A program made the translations under genes and the position numbers. 53,100 nt of DNA from Acidobacteriota bacterium (lineage in GTDB: Bacteria; Acidobacteriota; Thermoanaerobaculia; Multivoradales; JBCCEF01), in the NCBI GenBank assembly GCA_039028635.1, contig JBCCHV010000042.1:1-53100 (forward strand). The letters run 5' to 3'. Positions 24,747 to 32,427 of the stretch are shown here, one piece after another (position 1 is the stretch's first letter; each line of letters opens with the position of its first letter). The notes beneath the pieces were generated by a model. The model was not told the origin of the DNA. It was given only the letters and a program-made list of their open reading frames with translations, and did not search any database.

Positions 24747-26942
24747 ATGAGGCTGGAACGGCTGTCGATCGTGCTCCTCGTGGTCTTTCTCGCAGGTCTG
24801 CCGGCGGCGAGGATCTGTGCCTCCGGAAGCTCCTATCTTCGCAACTGGTTCGTCGATCCGACGCGGCCGTCGTCGCCGGCTGAGCGATTCCTCGCCGGGG
24901 AGCTCGGCATCGTCGAGGCGGATCGCCTGAAGACGGTGCACCAGGTGGTGGTCTTCCGTCATTTGACCGGTCTCGGGATGACCCCCGGAGCGGTGCAGGC
25001 CTTCGGGGAGCTCGAACCGGCGCGGCAACCCTGGTTCACGGCGCGAGATGGCTACGATCGCTGGCGAGAGGTGCTGAACCACTACCAGCGCAGAAGCGGG
25101 CCGGCCCATTTCCGGTCCGATCACCGCGAAGTCGACGGAGTGAAGACTTTCCGCTACTTCCTCAACTGTCTCGATCCCGCCTTCGCGACGGCAGCCGAAA
25201 CCTGGGAGGCGCGACGCGCCACCTATGGTGAGGACAGTCCGTGGCTCGAAGACTGGTTCGAGGCCCAGGTCGTGGTCTTCGAGAATTGCGGCAAGGGCCC
25301 GCTTCGCCTGCCCGCCGCCTTGCCTCCGGAGGCGCCGGAGCTGGCTCGACAGGATCGCCGCTATCAGACCGCCGCGGCGCATTTCTACGCCACCGACAAC
25401 GGCCAGGCCGAGAGCCTCTTCCGCGCTCTGGCGGAGGACGAGGGATCGCCCTGGCAGAGCCTCGGCCGGTATCTGGCGCTGCGCAGCAGAGTTCGCCTGG
25501 GCTCGGTGGGGGGAGGAGGGCCGGAGGCCCTGAGGGCCGCTGCCGAGGAGCTCACGGCAGTCCTTGCCGACCCATCCGAGTCGGCGCAACACGAGCGCTG
25601 TCGTCGCCTGCTCGATTGGGTTCTCCTGCGTTTGGAGCCTGATCTTCAGCGCCTGCGGTTGGCTCGTGAGCTGCTGGTTCCCGATCCGCCGGAAAGTCTC
25701 TCCCAAACCCTCGTCGACTTCGCAGAGCTCCATGGCGGTCGTCGCACCTTCGCGTCCCGGAAGCTTCCCTGTGAGACCGTCGGAGAGGCCGCTGCCGCCT
25801 GGCTCGTGGAGTGGGTCGCCTGTCTGGGAGATCCCCGCCGAGAGGCGACATTGGGCCACCTCGAGGGCCGCTGGCACAGCGCCGAAGAGCCGTTCCGAGA
25901 TGCCTGGCTGCTGGCTCTGGCTTCGCGTGCCCGGGGCGAAGATGGCGTCGTGCCAGACCTCTTGGCGGCTCTGGCGGCGATCCCTTCCGACCATCCGCTG
26001 GCGCCGAGTGCCGTCTTCCATCGGGCGCGCCTCTTGATCGAGGCAGGGGAGGGGGAGACGGCTCGAACCCTCCTCGACGTCGAGCTGGCGCGGCCCGCCC
26101 GGACCGTTCATCGCAGCGACGAGAACCGCCTCCGTGGTCTCCGCCTGCGTACCGCCCATCGCCTCTCGGAGCTGGTGGCCGACGGCTTTCAGCGGCCGGT
26201 GACCACGTCCTATGACGACGGCGTCGGGGGTCCTCCGGCGGTTCCGGTGAAGCCGGAGAATCTCACTCAGCCGGTGCTGATCGCACCCGTGACCGACATC
26301 CTCAACGCTCAGGCCGGGCCGCAGTTTTTGGCGCAGGTGGTCGAGGATCTGCCGGATCTGCCCCCCGGGCAACGGGATGCGCTGCTATTCCGCGCCTGGA
26401 CCCTTTCTCTGCTCTTCGGTAGGCACGCCGAAGGCGAGGATCTTGCTGCGCGGCTGGAGGCGGCCGTGCCTGCCTTGAAGGCGCCGTTGGCGGCCTACCG
26501 CGCCGCCGAGTCGGATACCGGCCGGGAGCTGGCGGCGGCGCTGCTCTTTCTCGATGAATGGGTGCCGGCGATCGTGGTGCCGACGGGACGCTACGCTCTT
26601 CAGGATTGGTACCCGTGGTGTTCCGGGGCACTGAAGGGGGGGACTCTGAGAAATCCCTCGCCGAAGCTGCTGCCGCGGGACGACCGCGAGGCCTTGCTCG
26701 CCGATGGTCTGCGCCTTGGGTCGGTGCCGCTGCCGCGGCGCTGGGTGGCCGATACGATCTTCTCCTGGGCGGATCGCCAGCGCCAGGACTCGCGAGTGCC
26801 GGAGGCGCTGCATCTGCTGGTGAGGAGGACTCGCTTCAGCGCCTGTCGCGATGGCGACATCTCCAAGGGGGCCTTCGATCGCCTCCACCGGCGCTACGGC
26901 GACAGCGAGTGGGCCGGGCGCACTCCCTACTGGTACAAGTAG
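24747..26942 (+). CDS. Large exported protein of unknown function, helical/TPR-like
   Basis: This is a 731-residue protein I do not recognise as a named family. The N terminus is a signal peptide (SIVLLVVFLAGLPAARICA). The mature part opens GSSYLRNWFVDPTRPSSPAERFLAGELGI. From about residue 200 it is rich in Ala/Leu/Glu/Arg helical hairpins of the kind seen in TPR or Sel1 repeats (for example AAHFYATDNGQAESLFRALA and ASRARGEDGVVPDLLAALAA). It has no obvious catalytic motif. I chose the ATG at 24747 because the signal peptide begins there; the frame is open to 24561, but that part overlaps the DUF3142 gene. The close pairing with a DUF3142 lipoprotein suggests they work together in the envelope. 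It converges on the rhodanese gene. Confidence 0.7.
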   Translation: MRLERLSIVLLVVFLAGLPAARICASGSSYLRNWFVDPTRPSSPAERFLAGELGIVEADRLKTVHQVVVFRHLTGLGMTPGAVQAFGELEPARQPWFTARDGYDRWREVLNHYQRRSGPAHFRSDHREVDGVKTFRYFLNCLDPAFATAAETWEARRATYGEDSPWLEDWFEAQVVVFENCGKGPLRLPAALPPEAPELARQDRRYQTAAAHFYATDNGQAESLFRALAEDEGSPWQSLGRYLALRSRVRLGSVGGGGPEALRAAAEELTAVLADPSESAQHERCRRLLDWVLLRLEPDLQRLRLARELLVPDPPESLSQTLVDFAELHGGRRTFASRKLPCETVGEAAAAWLVEWVACLGDPRREATLGHLEGRWHSAEEPFRDAWLLALASRARGEDGVVPDLLAALAAIPSDHPLAPSAVFHRARLLIEAGEGETARTLLDVELARPARTVHRSDENRLRGLRLRTAHRLSELVADGFQRPVTTSYDDGVGGPPAVPVKPENLTQPVLIAPVTDILNAQAGPQFLAQVVEDLPDLPPGQRDALLFRAWTLSLLFGRHAEGEDLAARLEAAVPALKAPLAAYRAAESDTGRELAAALLFLDEWVPAIVVPTGRYALQDWYPWCSGALKGGTLRNPSPKLLPRDDREALLADGLRLGSVPLPRRWVADTIFSWADRQRQDSRVPEALHLLVRRTRFSACRDGDISKGAFDRLHRRYGDSEWAGRTPYWYK

Positions 26943-26961
26943 CCGGCCCTTCTCGGGGCCA

Positions 26962-26986
26962 CGGCGAGCCGCCGCGAATCTCGCCG
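26962..26986. terminator. Hairpin between convergent genes
   Basis: CGGCGAG (26962-26968) and CTCGCCG (26980-26986) form perfect 7-bp arms with an 11-nt loop in the 48-nt gap between two convergent genes. There is no T-tract, so the strength is uncertain. Confidence 0.4.
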
Positions 26987-26990
26987 GGGC

Positions 26991-27506
26991 CTACCAGACG
27001 GCCTCGAAAGCCTCCGGCGCCAGGTTCCACTTCTTGCCGTAGACGTGTAGGCGCTTGGTCGGACCTTCGGCGTCGACCAGGTCGCCCCCGGCGTGGGCCC
27101 AGGACAGCAGGCTGCCGGCGAGGTTCTTGACCTCGATCCCCTGGCGGCGAAGCTTGTCGGCATGGAGGCCGCTGCGGTAGCCGACGGTGCAGTAGGTGAC
27201 CACCAGGGCGCCCTCCGGCAGCGTTCCGAGCTCCTCGGGAGTGATCGCGCCGGGGATTGTCGAAATGCGACGCTCCTTGGTCTTGCGGACATCGACGATC
27301 ACCACCGGACGATTCTCACGCAGCGCCAGGAGCTCCTCGGCGGAGATGTCTTCGACCTCGGGGAAGTCACTGCGGTAGCCGTCGTACATCTGGCGGATCT
27401 CGGCGAGCTTCTCGGCGTCGGTCATGGCGCTTCCAGGGTCGTCGGCGCCGGCACAGGCGGCCAGCGTCAGAATTGCAGACAGGGCGAGGATCAGGCTCTT
27501 GGTCAT
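26991..27506 (-). CDS. Rhodanese-domain lipoprotein
   Basis: This is a 171-residue protein. The signal peptide ends in lipobox LAAC (Cys at about residue 18). A single rhodanese domain follows, with the strand PVVIVDVRKTKERRISTIPG and active-site loop VVTYCTVGYRSG, in which the Cys is the expected sulfur or selenium carrier. The C-terminal LLSWAHAGGDLVDAEGP extension resembles envelope-associated rhodanese proteins. Location in the envelope argues against a role in tRNA modification. It is divergent from the SelD fusion gene with 123 nt between them; a link to selenium handling is tempting but unproven. Confidence 0.88.
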   Translation of the reverse strand: MTKSLILALSAILTLAACAGADDPGSAMTDAEKLAEIRQMYDGYRSDFPEVEDISAEELLALRENRPVVIVDVRKTKERRISTIPGAITPEELGTLPEGALVVTYCTVGYRSGLHADKLRRQGIEVKNLAGSLLSWAHAGGDLVDAEGPTKRLHVYGKKWNLAPEAFEAVW

Positions 27507-27629
27507 GGGCTCGAAGGTCGGGTTTCGGGGCTCAGCAGTTTGGAAGATGTCTTCACCCCTTCGCGCGAGTAGAATGCGCGGGCTTGGCCGCGATATTCAA
27601 CTCCATGCCCGACTCCTCGCCACCGTAAC

Positions 27630-29876
27630 ATGACGCCGATTTCGCATCCGCAGAGAGAGTTGGTGTTGGTGGGAGGGGGGCATTCCCACGTCCAGGTGCT
27701 GCGGCGCTTGGCGATGGAACCCCTCCCCGAAACCCACGTGACGGTGGTGCTGGATGTCCCGATCGCCGTTTACTCCGGCATGGTGCCGGGATTCGTGGCG
27801 GGCCAGTACCGTGCCGAGGAGCTCGAGATCGACGTCGTCCCCCTGGCCCGCCGGGCCCAGGCGCGGGTCATCCTGTCGCCGGCCACCGGGGTCGATCCGG
27901 GCGAGAAGCGCATCCACCTGGCGGATCGGCCGTCCATTCCCTACGACATCGCTTCCTTCGACATCGGCTCGACGGTGGCTGGCCTCGAGTTGCCGGGGAT
28001 TCGCGAGCACGCTTTGCCGACCCGCCCCATCGCTCGCCTGGTGCGGCGCGTCGAGGCGCTGGTGGAGCGCATTCAGCAGCGCCCGGTCGGGGAACCCTAT
28101 CGGGTGGTGGTGGTCGGTGGCGGAGCGGGCGGCGTCGAGCTGGTGTTCGCCCTCTGGCAGCGCTTGGGGGCGAAGGACGATCCCAGCCTCGAGCTGGCGC
28201 TGGTTCAGGGAGCCGATCGCGTCCTGCCCGGCGCCCCGGCCGGGTTGGTACGGCGGGTTTTGCGCCACGCCGCGGAGCGCGGCATCGCGGTGCACACCGG
28301 CCGTCGGGTGAAGGCTGCCGACGCCGAGCGGGTGACCTTCGAGGACGATTCCGAGATGCCCTGCGATGCCCTCGTCTGGGTCGCCGGTGCGGTGTCGCAG
28401 GATCTCTTCGACAGCTCCGGCTTGGCCTGTGACGACCGCGGCTTCGCCTTGATTCGCCCGACGTTGCAGGTCAAAGGCTATGACGACCTCTTCGCGGTCG
28501 GCGATTGCGCCACCCTCGAGGACTTCCCGCAGACGCCCAAGGCCGGCGTCTATGCGGTGCGTCAAGGGCCGTACCTGAGCGACAACCTGCGGGCCCATGT
28601 GGTGGGCGAGCCGTTGCAGCCTTACCGGCCGCAGAGCGACTTTCTTTCGCTGCTCAATCTCGGCGACGGCGTCGCCCTGGGAGCCAAGTGGGGGCTGTCC
28701 TTCGAGGGGCGCTGGGTGATGAACCTCAAGGACCGCATCGATCGCCGCTTCATGGAGCGCTTTCAGGTGCTCGACTCGGCCGGGGTGGTCTCCGAGGCCT
28801 TCGAGGGCGACGGCGACATGGGCGACGACAGTCCCATGCTGTGCGGCGGCTGTGCCGCCAAGGTGGGGCAGTCGACGCTCTCCCGGGCGCTCTCACGCCT
28901 GCCGCCGGTGCCGGCCGACGACAGCGTGCGCCTGGGCCTCGAAAAGCCCGACGATGCCGCCGCCTTCGTCACCCGCAGCGGTGATTTGCTGCTGTCGACG
29001 GTGGATGTCTTCCGGCCCTTTTCGGACGATCCCTTCCTGGTCGGCAAGATCTCCGCGATCAATGCCCTGTCGGATCTCTTCGCTAAGGGCATCGCCCCGC
29101 GTCATGCCCAGGCGCTGGTGGCGATCCCGAATCACCTCGAGAGCGACGACGAGGAGGAGATGCTCTTCCAGGTGCTCTCTGGCGCCCGCGAGGTGCTCGA
29201 CGGCGCCGGAGTCACCCTCCTCGGCGGGCACACCACCACCGCGCCGGAGCTGTTGGTCGGCTTCGCCGTCGACGGTGAAGCCGATCCCGACCGGCCGGTG
29301 CTGTCCCTCGACCGCCTGGCCGCCGGCCAGGAGCTGATCCTGACCAAGCCCCTGGGCACCGGCGTGCTGCTGCATGCGGACATGCACGGACGCCTGCGTG
29401 GCCCCTGGCTCGAGCACGTGCTCGAGGCCATGCTGCAGCTCAACGACGAGGCGGCACGCATCGCGGTTGCTTGCGGCGCGACGGCGATGACCGACGTCAC
29501 CGGCTTCGGCCTAGTGGGCCATCTCGCCGAGATGGCCCGCACCAGCGGGGTGGCGGCGGAGATCGAGGTCGCCGACCTGCCGGCCTATCTCGGGGCTCTC
29601 GAGCTGATGGCGCAGGGGCTGCGCAGCACCTTCCATCCGGAGAACGCCAAGGCCAAGAAGGGCATCTACTCGCCGGTCGAGGCGATGCGTCATCCGGCCT
29701 TCGACCTGCTGTTCGACCCCCAAACCTCCGGAGGGCTGCTCTTTGGGGTGGAACCGTCAGAGGTCGAGGCGACCCTCGATCGGCTGCGCCGCGCCGGCTA
29801 CGACGGTGCCGCGCGCATCGGCCGGGCCCTACCCCTCGAAGACCGCCCACCGGTGGCGGTGACGCGCCGCGGCTGA
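27630..29876 (+). CDS. selD: FAD-dependent oxidoreductase fused to selenide, water dikinase (SelD)
   Basis: This is a 748-residue fusion. Residues 1 to about 380 form an NDH-2-like flavin oxidoreductase: dinucleotide motifs LVLVGGGHSHVQVL and VVVVGGGAGGVELVF, then LFAVGDCATLEDFPQTPKAGVYAVRQG. Residues from about 400 form SelD, which makes selenophosphate from selenide and ATP. It has the catalytic Cys/Lys motif CGGCAAK (405-411), LLSTVDVFRPFSDDPFLVGK, LLGGHTTTAPEL and DPQTSGGLLFGV. Such fusions are known; the flavin domain may supply reduced selenium. No SelA, SelB, selenouridine synthase or selenoprotein gene occurs in the window. The start ATG has no clear Shine-Dalgarno. A TAGAAT hexamer lies 55 nt upstream. 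Confidence 0.92.
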   Translation: MTPISHPQRELVLVGGGHSHVQVLRRLAMEPLPETHVTVVLDVPIAVYSGMVPGFVAGQYRAEELEIDVVPLARRAQARVILSPATGVDPGEKRIHLADRPSIPYDIASFDIGSTVAGLELPGIREHALPTRPIARLVRRVEALVERIQQRPVGEPYRVVVVGGGAGGVELVFALWQRLGAKDDPSLELALVQGADRVLPGAPAGLVRRVLRHAAERGIAVHTGRRVKAADAERVTFEDDSEMPCDALVWVAGAVSQDLFDSSGLACDDRGFALIRPTLQVKGYDDLFAVGDCATLEDFPQTPKAGVYAVRQGPYLSDNLRAHVVGEPLQPYRPQSDFLSLLNLGDGVALGAKWGLSFEGRWVMNLKDRIDRRFMERFQVLDSAGVVSEAFEGDGDMGDDSPMLCGGCAAKVGQSTLSRALSRLPPVPADDSVRLGLEKPDDAAAFVTRSGDLLLSTVDVFRPFSDDPFLVGKISAINALSDLFAKGIAPRHAQALVAIPNHLESDDEEEMLFQVLSGAREVLDGAGVTLLGGHTTTAPELLVGFAVDGEADPDRPVLSLDRLAAGQELILTKPLGTGVLLHADMHGRLRGPWLEHVLEAMLQLNDEAARIAVACGATAMTDVTGFGLVGHLAEMARTSGVAAEIEVADLPAYLGALELMAQGLRSTFHPENAKAKKGIYSPVEAMRHPAFDLLFDPQTSGGLLFGVEPSEVEATLDRLRRAGYDGAARIGRALPLEDRPPVAVTRRG

Positions 29877-29919
29877 TCGCGCGATGTGCCGGTGGAATCC
29901 GGTGGAAAAAACTTGGGCT

Positions 29920-29972
29920 AAAATAAAAAGGGCTTCGGGACCTCCGGAGGACGAAGGTGGGGGCCCGAAGCC
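29920..29972 (-). terminator. Rho-independent terminator on the minus strand, downstream of arginase
   Basis: ggcttcggg (29931-29939) pairs with cccgaagcc (29964-29972), with an inner CCTCCGGAGG palindrome. Read on the minus strand, the hairpin is followed by a T-rich run (ctttttatttta). It would stop arginase transcripts before they run into the convergent selD gene. Confidence 0.65.
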
Positions 29973-30066
29973 GAAGAACTACCACTCGCTTGGTCGGCCA
30001 CCCAGGAAAGATTGCCGACGCGCGATAATGATAACTCATTATTGATTGGAATCACAGCCCTTCTTT

Positions 30067-30130
30067 GGCCTCGATTTCCTGATTGCCCTGCGGCGCTTCG
30101 CTTCGCCGCGGTTTCAGGAGCTTCGAGGCC
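30067..30130. terminator. Second hairpin downstream of arginase
   Basis: Outer arms ggcctcga and tcgaggcc (30067-30074 and 30123-30130) enclose further pairing (cctga/tcagg and gcggcg/cgccgc) around a cttcgctt loop. It lies 23 nt past the arginase stop codon. The rest of the 276-nt gap between the convergent genes shows no ORF. Confidence 0.45.
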
Positions 30131-30152
30131 GGGTTTCTTCCCTCTCCGCGCT

Positions 30153-31043
30153 TCAGAAGATCGACTTGCCGAGCAGTGAGGTCAGCAGGTCGACGGCCAG
30201 GGTGGCGGTCTGGTTGCGGTCGTCGAGGATCGGATTGACCTCGACGATGTCGATCGAGCCGATGGTCGCCTCGGAGGCGAGGATCTCCATCAGCAGATGG
30301 GCTTCGCGATAGCTCAGGCCGCCGGTCACCGGGGTGCCGACGCCGGGGGCTTCGCGAGGGTCGAGGCTGTCCATGTCCAGGCTGACGTGGATCTTGGGCA
30401 GATGGGCGAGGCGGCGCAGGGCCTCCTCGGCGACGGCGCCGATGCCGAGCTGATCGATCTCGCGCATGGTGTAAACGCCGGCGCCGCTGTCGCGCAGCAT
30501 GGTGCGCTCCTGCGAGTCGAGATCGCGAATCCCGATCAACACCACGTCGGCCGGGTCGACCTTCGGTCCGGGCCGCCCGAGGTTGACCAGCTCCGGGTGC
30601 CCGAGGCCGGTGAGGGCGGCCAGGGGCATGCCGTGGATGTTGCCGCTGGGCGAGGACTCGGGGGTGTTGAAGTCGCCGTGGGCGTCGATCCAGACGACGC
30701 CTACCGGGCCGTGGTGGGTGGCGGCGCCGACGGTGCCGGCGGCGATCGAGTGGTCACCGCCGAGGAACAGCGGCAAATTGCCGGCGGCGATGGTCTCCTG
30801 GCCGGCCTGATAGATCGCTTCGCAGGCCGCCACCACTGAAGGCAGGAACTCGAGGCCCCCCTCCTCGGGCAGCGTGTCGCGAACCGGGATTTCGATGTTG
30901 CCGCCGTCGCGGACGGTGTAGCCGAGCTCCCGAACCTTGTCGCCGAGGCCAGCGTAGCGCAGCGCGCTCGGACCCATGTCGACGCCGCGTCGCGCCTGGC
31001 CGAGGTCCATGGGGACACCGATGGTGCAGATCTCCCGTGACAT
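30153..31043 (-). CDS. rocF: Arginase
   Basis: This is a 296-residue ureohydrolase that should convert arginine to ornithine and urea using two Mn ions. Family motifs are complete: [14 protein letters not shown], metal ligand His in [32 protein letters not shown] with the Asp and His ligands, and [23 protein letters not shown] with the last two Asp ligands. The NTPE..PSGNIHG signature points to arginase rather than agmatinase. It is cytosolic and has no signal peptide. AGGAGG lies 8 nt upstream of the ATG. The 5' region is shared with the divergent thioesterase gene. No other arginine or urease genes are nearby, so it probably serves nitrogen or polyamine metabolism alone. Confidence 0.92.
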   Translation of the reverse strand: MSREICTIGVPMDLGQARRGVDMGPSALRYAGLGDKVRELGYTVRDGGNIEIPVRDTLPEEGGLEFLPSVVAACEAIYQAGQETIAAGNLPLFLGGDHSIAAGTVGAATHHGPVGVVWIDAHGDFNTPESSPSGNIHGMPLAALTGLGHPELVNLGRPGPKVDPADVVLIGIRDLDSQERTMLRDSGAGVYTMREIDQLGIGAVAEEALRRLAHLPKIHVSLDMDSLDPREAPGVGTPVTGGLSYREAHLLMEILASEATIGSIDIVEVNPILDDRNQTATLAVDLLTSLLGKSIF

Positions 31044-31223
31044 GACTCAAACCTCCTCTTGATCGAATGTTGACGGCCCCGGTTCTCGCCGCCTGCGGCT
31101 CAGGCCATGCTCGGCGGCGGGGCGCGATCTTATCTCGCCCGCGCGGAGAGTTCGAGAGGTCGATCGCTGGCGCCGGGAAGGTTCGAGTAGAGTCGCGCCA
31201 GGATGATCCGAGAGGAGGCGATG

Positions 31224-31676
31224 ATGCGAGAGCAGTTCCGGGTTTTCGAGCCGGTGCGGGTGCGTTGGGCGGACATGGACTCCTTCGGTCATGTCAACAA
31301 CGCCTGCTACTTCACCTTCTGCGAGTCGGCACGAATTCGCTACTTCGAGGAGATCGGCATGGGCGAGTTCGCGCCCGCCTTCGCCGGCGATGAGGCGGTC
31401 GATGGGGAAGACGAGCGGCCGGGCCCGGCGCTGGCCCAGGCATCGCTCGATTTTCGCGCTCAGGTGCACTACCCGGCCCGTCTCGAGGCCAGCGCGCGAG
31501 CCACCCGGATCGGTCGCAGCAGCTTCGCCCTCGACTACGCCATCTTCGAGGAAGGGCGGGACGAGCCGGTGGCCGAGGGCACCTCGGTGGTGGTGTGGAT
31601 CGACTACGCGGTCGGCAAGTCGCGACCGTTGCCGGAAGAGCTGCGGCGCCGGATTTGCGACCTCGACGGTCTTTAG
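31224..31676 (+). CDS. Hotdog-fold acyl-CoA thioesterase (4HBT family)
   Basis: This is a protein of about 150 residues. The motif RVRWADMDSFGHVNNACYF is the classic 4-hydroxybenzoyl-CoA thioesterase signature with the catalytic Asp, followed by ESARIRYFEEIG. The strands RAQVHYPARLEAS and AEGTSVVVWIDYAVGKSRPLP complete the single hotdog domain. It probably hydrolyses a cytosolic acyl-CoA, chain length unknown. Three in-frame ATGs (31203, 31221 and 31224) are possible; AGGAGG at 31213-31218 favours 31224. A TAGAGT hexamer lies at 31188-31193. It converges on the histidine phosphatase gene with a 31-nt gap. Confidence 0.85.
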   Translation: MREQFRVFEPVRVRWADMDSFGHVNNACYFTFCESARIRYFEEIGMGEFAPAFAGDEAVDGEDERPGPALAQASLDFRAQVHYPARLEASARATRIGRSSFALDYAIFEEGRDEPVAEGTSVVVWIDYAVGKSRPLPEELRRRICDLDGL

Positions 31677-31707
31677 GGGCCGGCGATCCGGGGGAAGCGA
31701 TCCGGCC

Positions 31708-32427
31708 TCACACGAAGGTGCGGAGCGGTTCCTCGAGGGTGTGGGGCAGTAGATTGAGATTGCGCAGCACCAACCCGTAGGGCGCGAAGTGCAGCTCCGT
31801 GGAGCTGATGTTCGGCACCATCCAGCTCAGCTCGAGAACCTTCTCATCGTGCAGCTCGAGGACATGGCCGGCGGCGGCGGCGACGGCGCCGGCCGAGGTG
31901 AAAGCGACGACCTTCTCGTCCGGTTGGTGGTTGGCGCCGAGGTCGGTCAGCACGGTCGCCACCCGGCGACGAAACTCCGTCCACGATTCGAGATGGGGCG
32001 GTGCCTCCGCCAGCTCGCCGCGCACCCAGCGCCGGGTGAGCTTGCGAAAGATGCGGAAGTAGAGCTCGATCCGGCGTTCCGGATGGCGCTCGAGCTCGTC
32101 ATGCCAGGCCGCGATCTCGGCGTCGTGCTGGGCCACCTGCGGCGCCGCTTCCCGGACCACCTCCATCGCCTGATGCTCTGAGAGGGCCGGCAGCTCCTGA
32201 ACCTCGGGCCAGGGCCGGCCGCGGCGCGCGAAGACTTCGGCGACCGCCCGCTCCGTTTGGCGCTGGCGCCGCAGCGGACCGGCATAGACCGCACTGGGCT
32301 CGAAGCCCTGCTCGATCCAGGCTTCGCCGAGGGCCTGGCCCTGGCGAGCGCCGAGGTCCGAGAGGTGATCGTAGTCGTCCGAGTTGGCGGAAGCCTGACC
32401 GTGGCGGATGAGGAGTAGGCGGCTCAT
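31708..32427 (-). CDS. Histidine phosphatase family protein
   Basis: This is a 239-residue protein of the phosphoglycerate-mutase-like superfamily. The N-terminal LLLIRHGQASANSDDYDHLSD carries the catalytic RHG (His9). Further family residues are the AVYAGPLRRQRQTER stretch with the second Arg and a late FTSAGAVAAAAGH replacing the usual SHG motif, so the second catalytic His needs checking. The substrate is unknown. Its ATG overlaps the stop of the upstream kinase gene by four bases (ATGA), which implies translational coupling. A phosphatase coupled to a Ser/Thr kinase suggests it might counteract kinase signalling, but many family members act on small metabolites. Confidence 0.87.
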   Translation of the reverse strand: MSRLLLIRHGQASANSDDYDHLSDLGARQGQALGEAWIEQGFEPSAVYAGPLRRQRQTERAVAEVFARRGRPWPEVQELPALSEHQAMEVVREAAPQVAQHDAEIAAWHDELERHPERRIELYFRIFRKLTRRWVRGELAEAPPHLESWTEFRRRVATVLTDLGANHQPDEKVVAFTSAGAVAAAAGHVLELHDEKVLELSWMVPNISSTELHFAPYGLVLRNLNLLPHTLEEPLRTFV

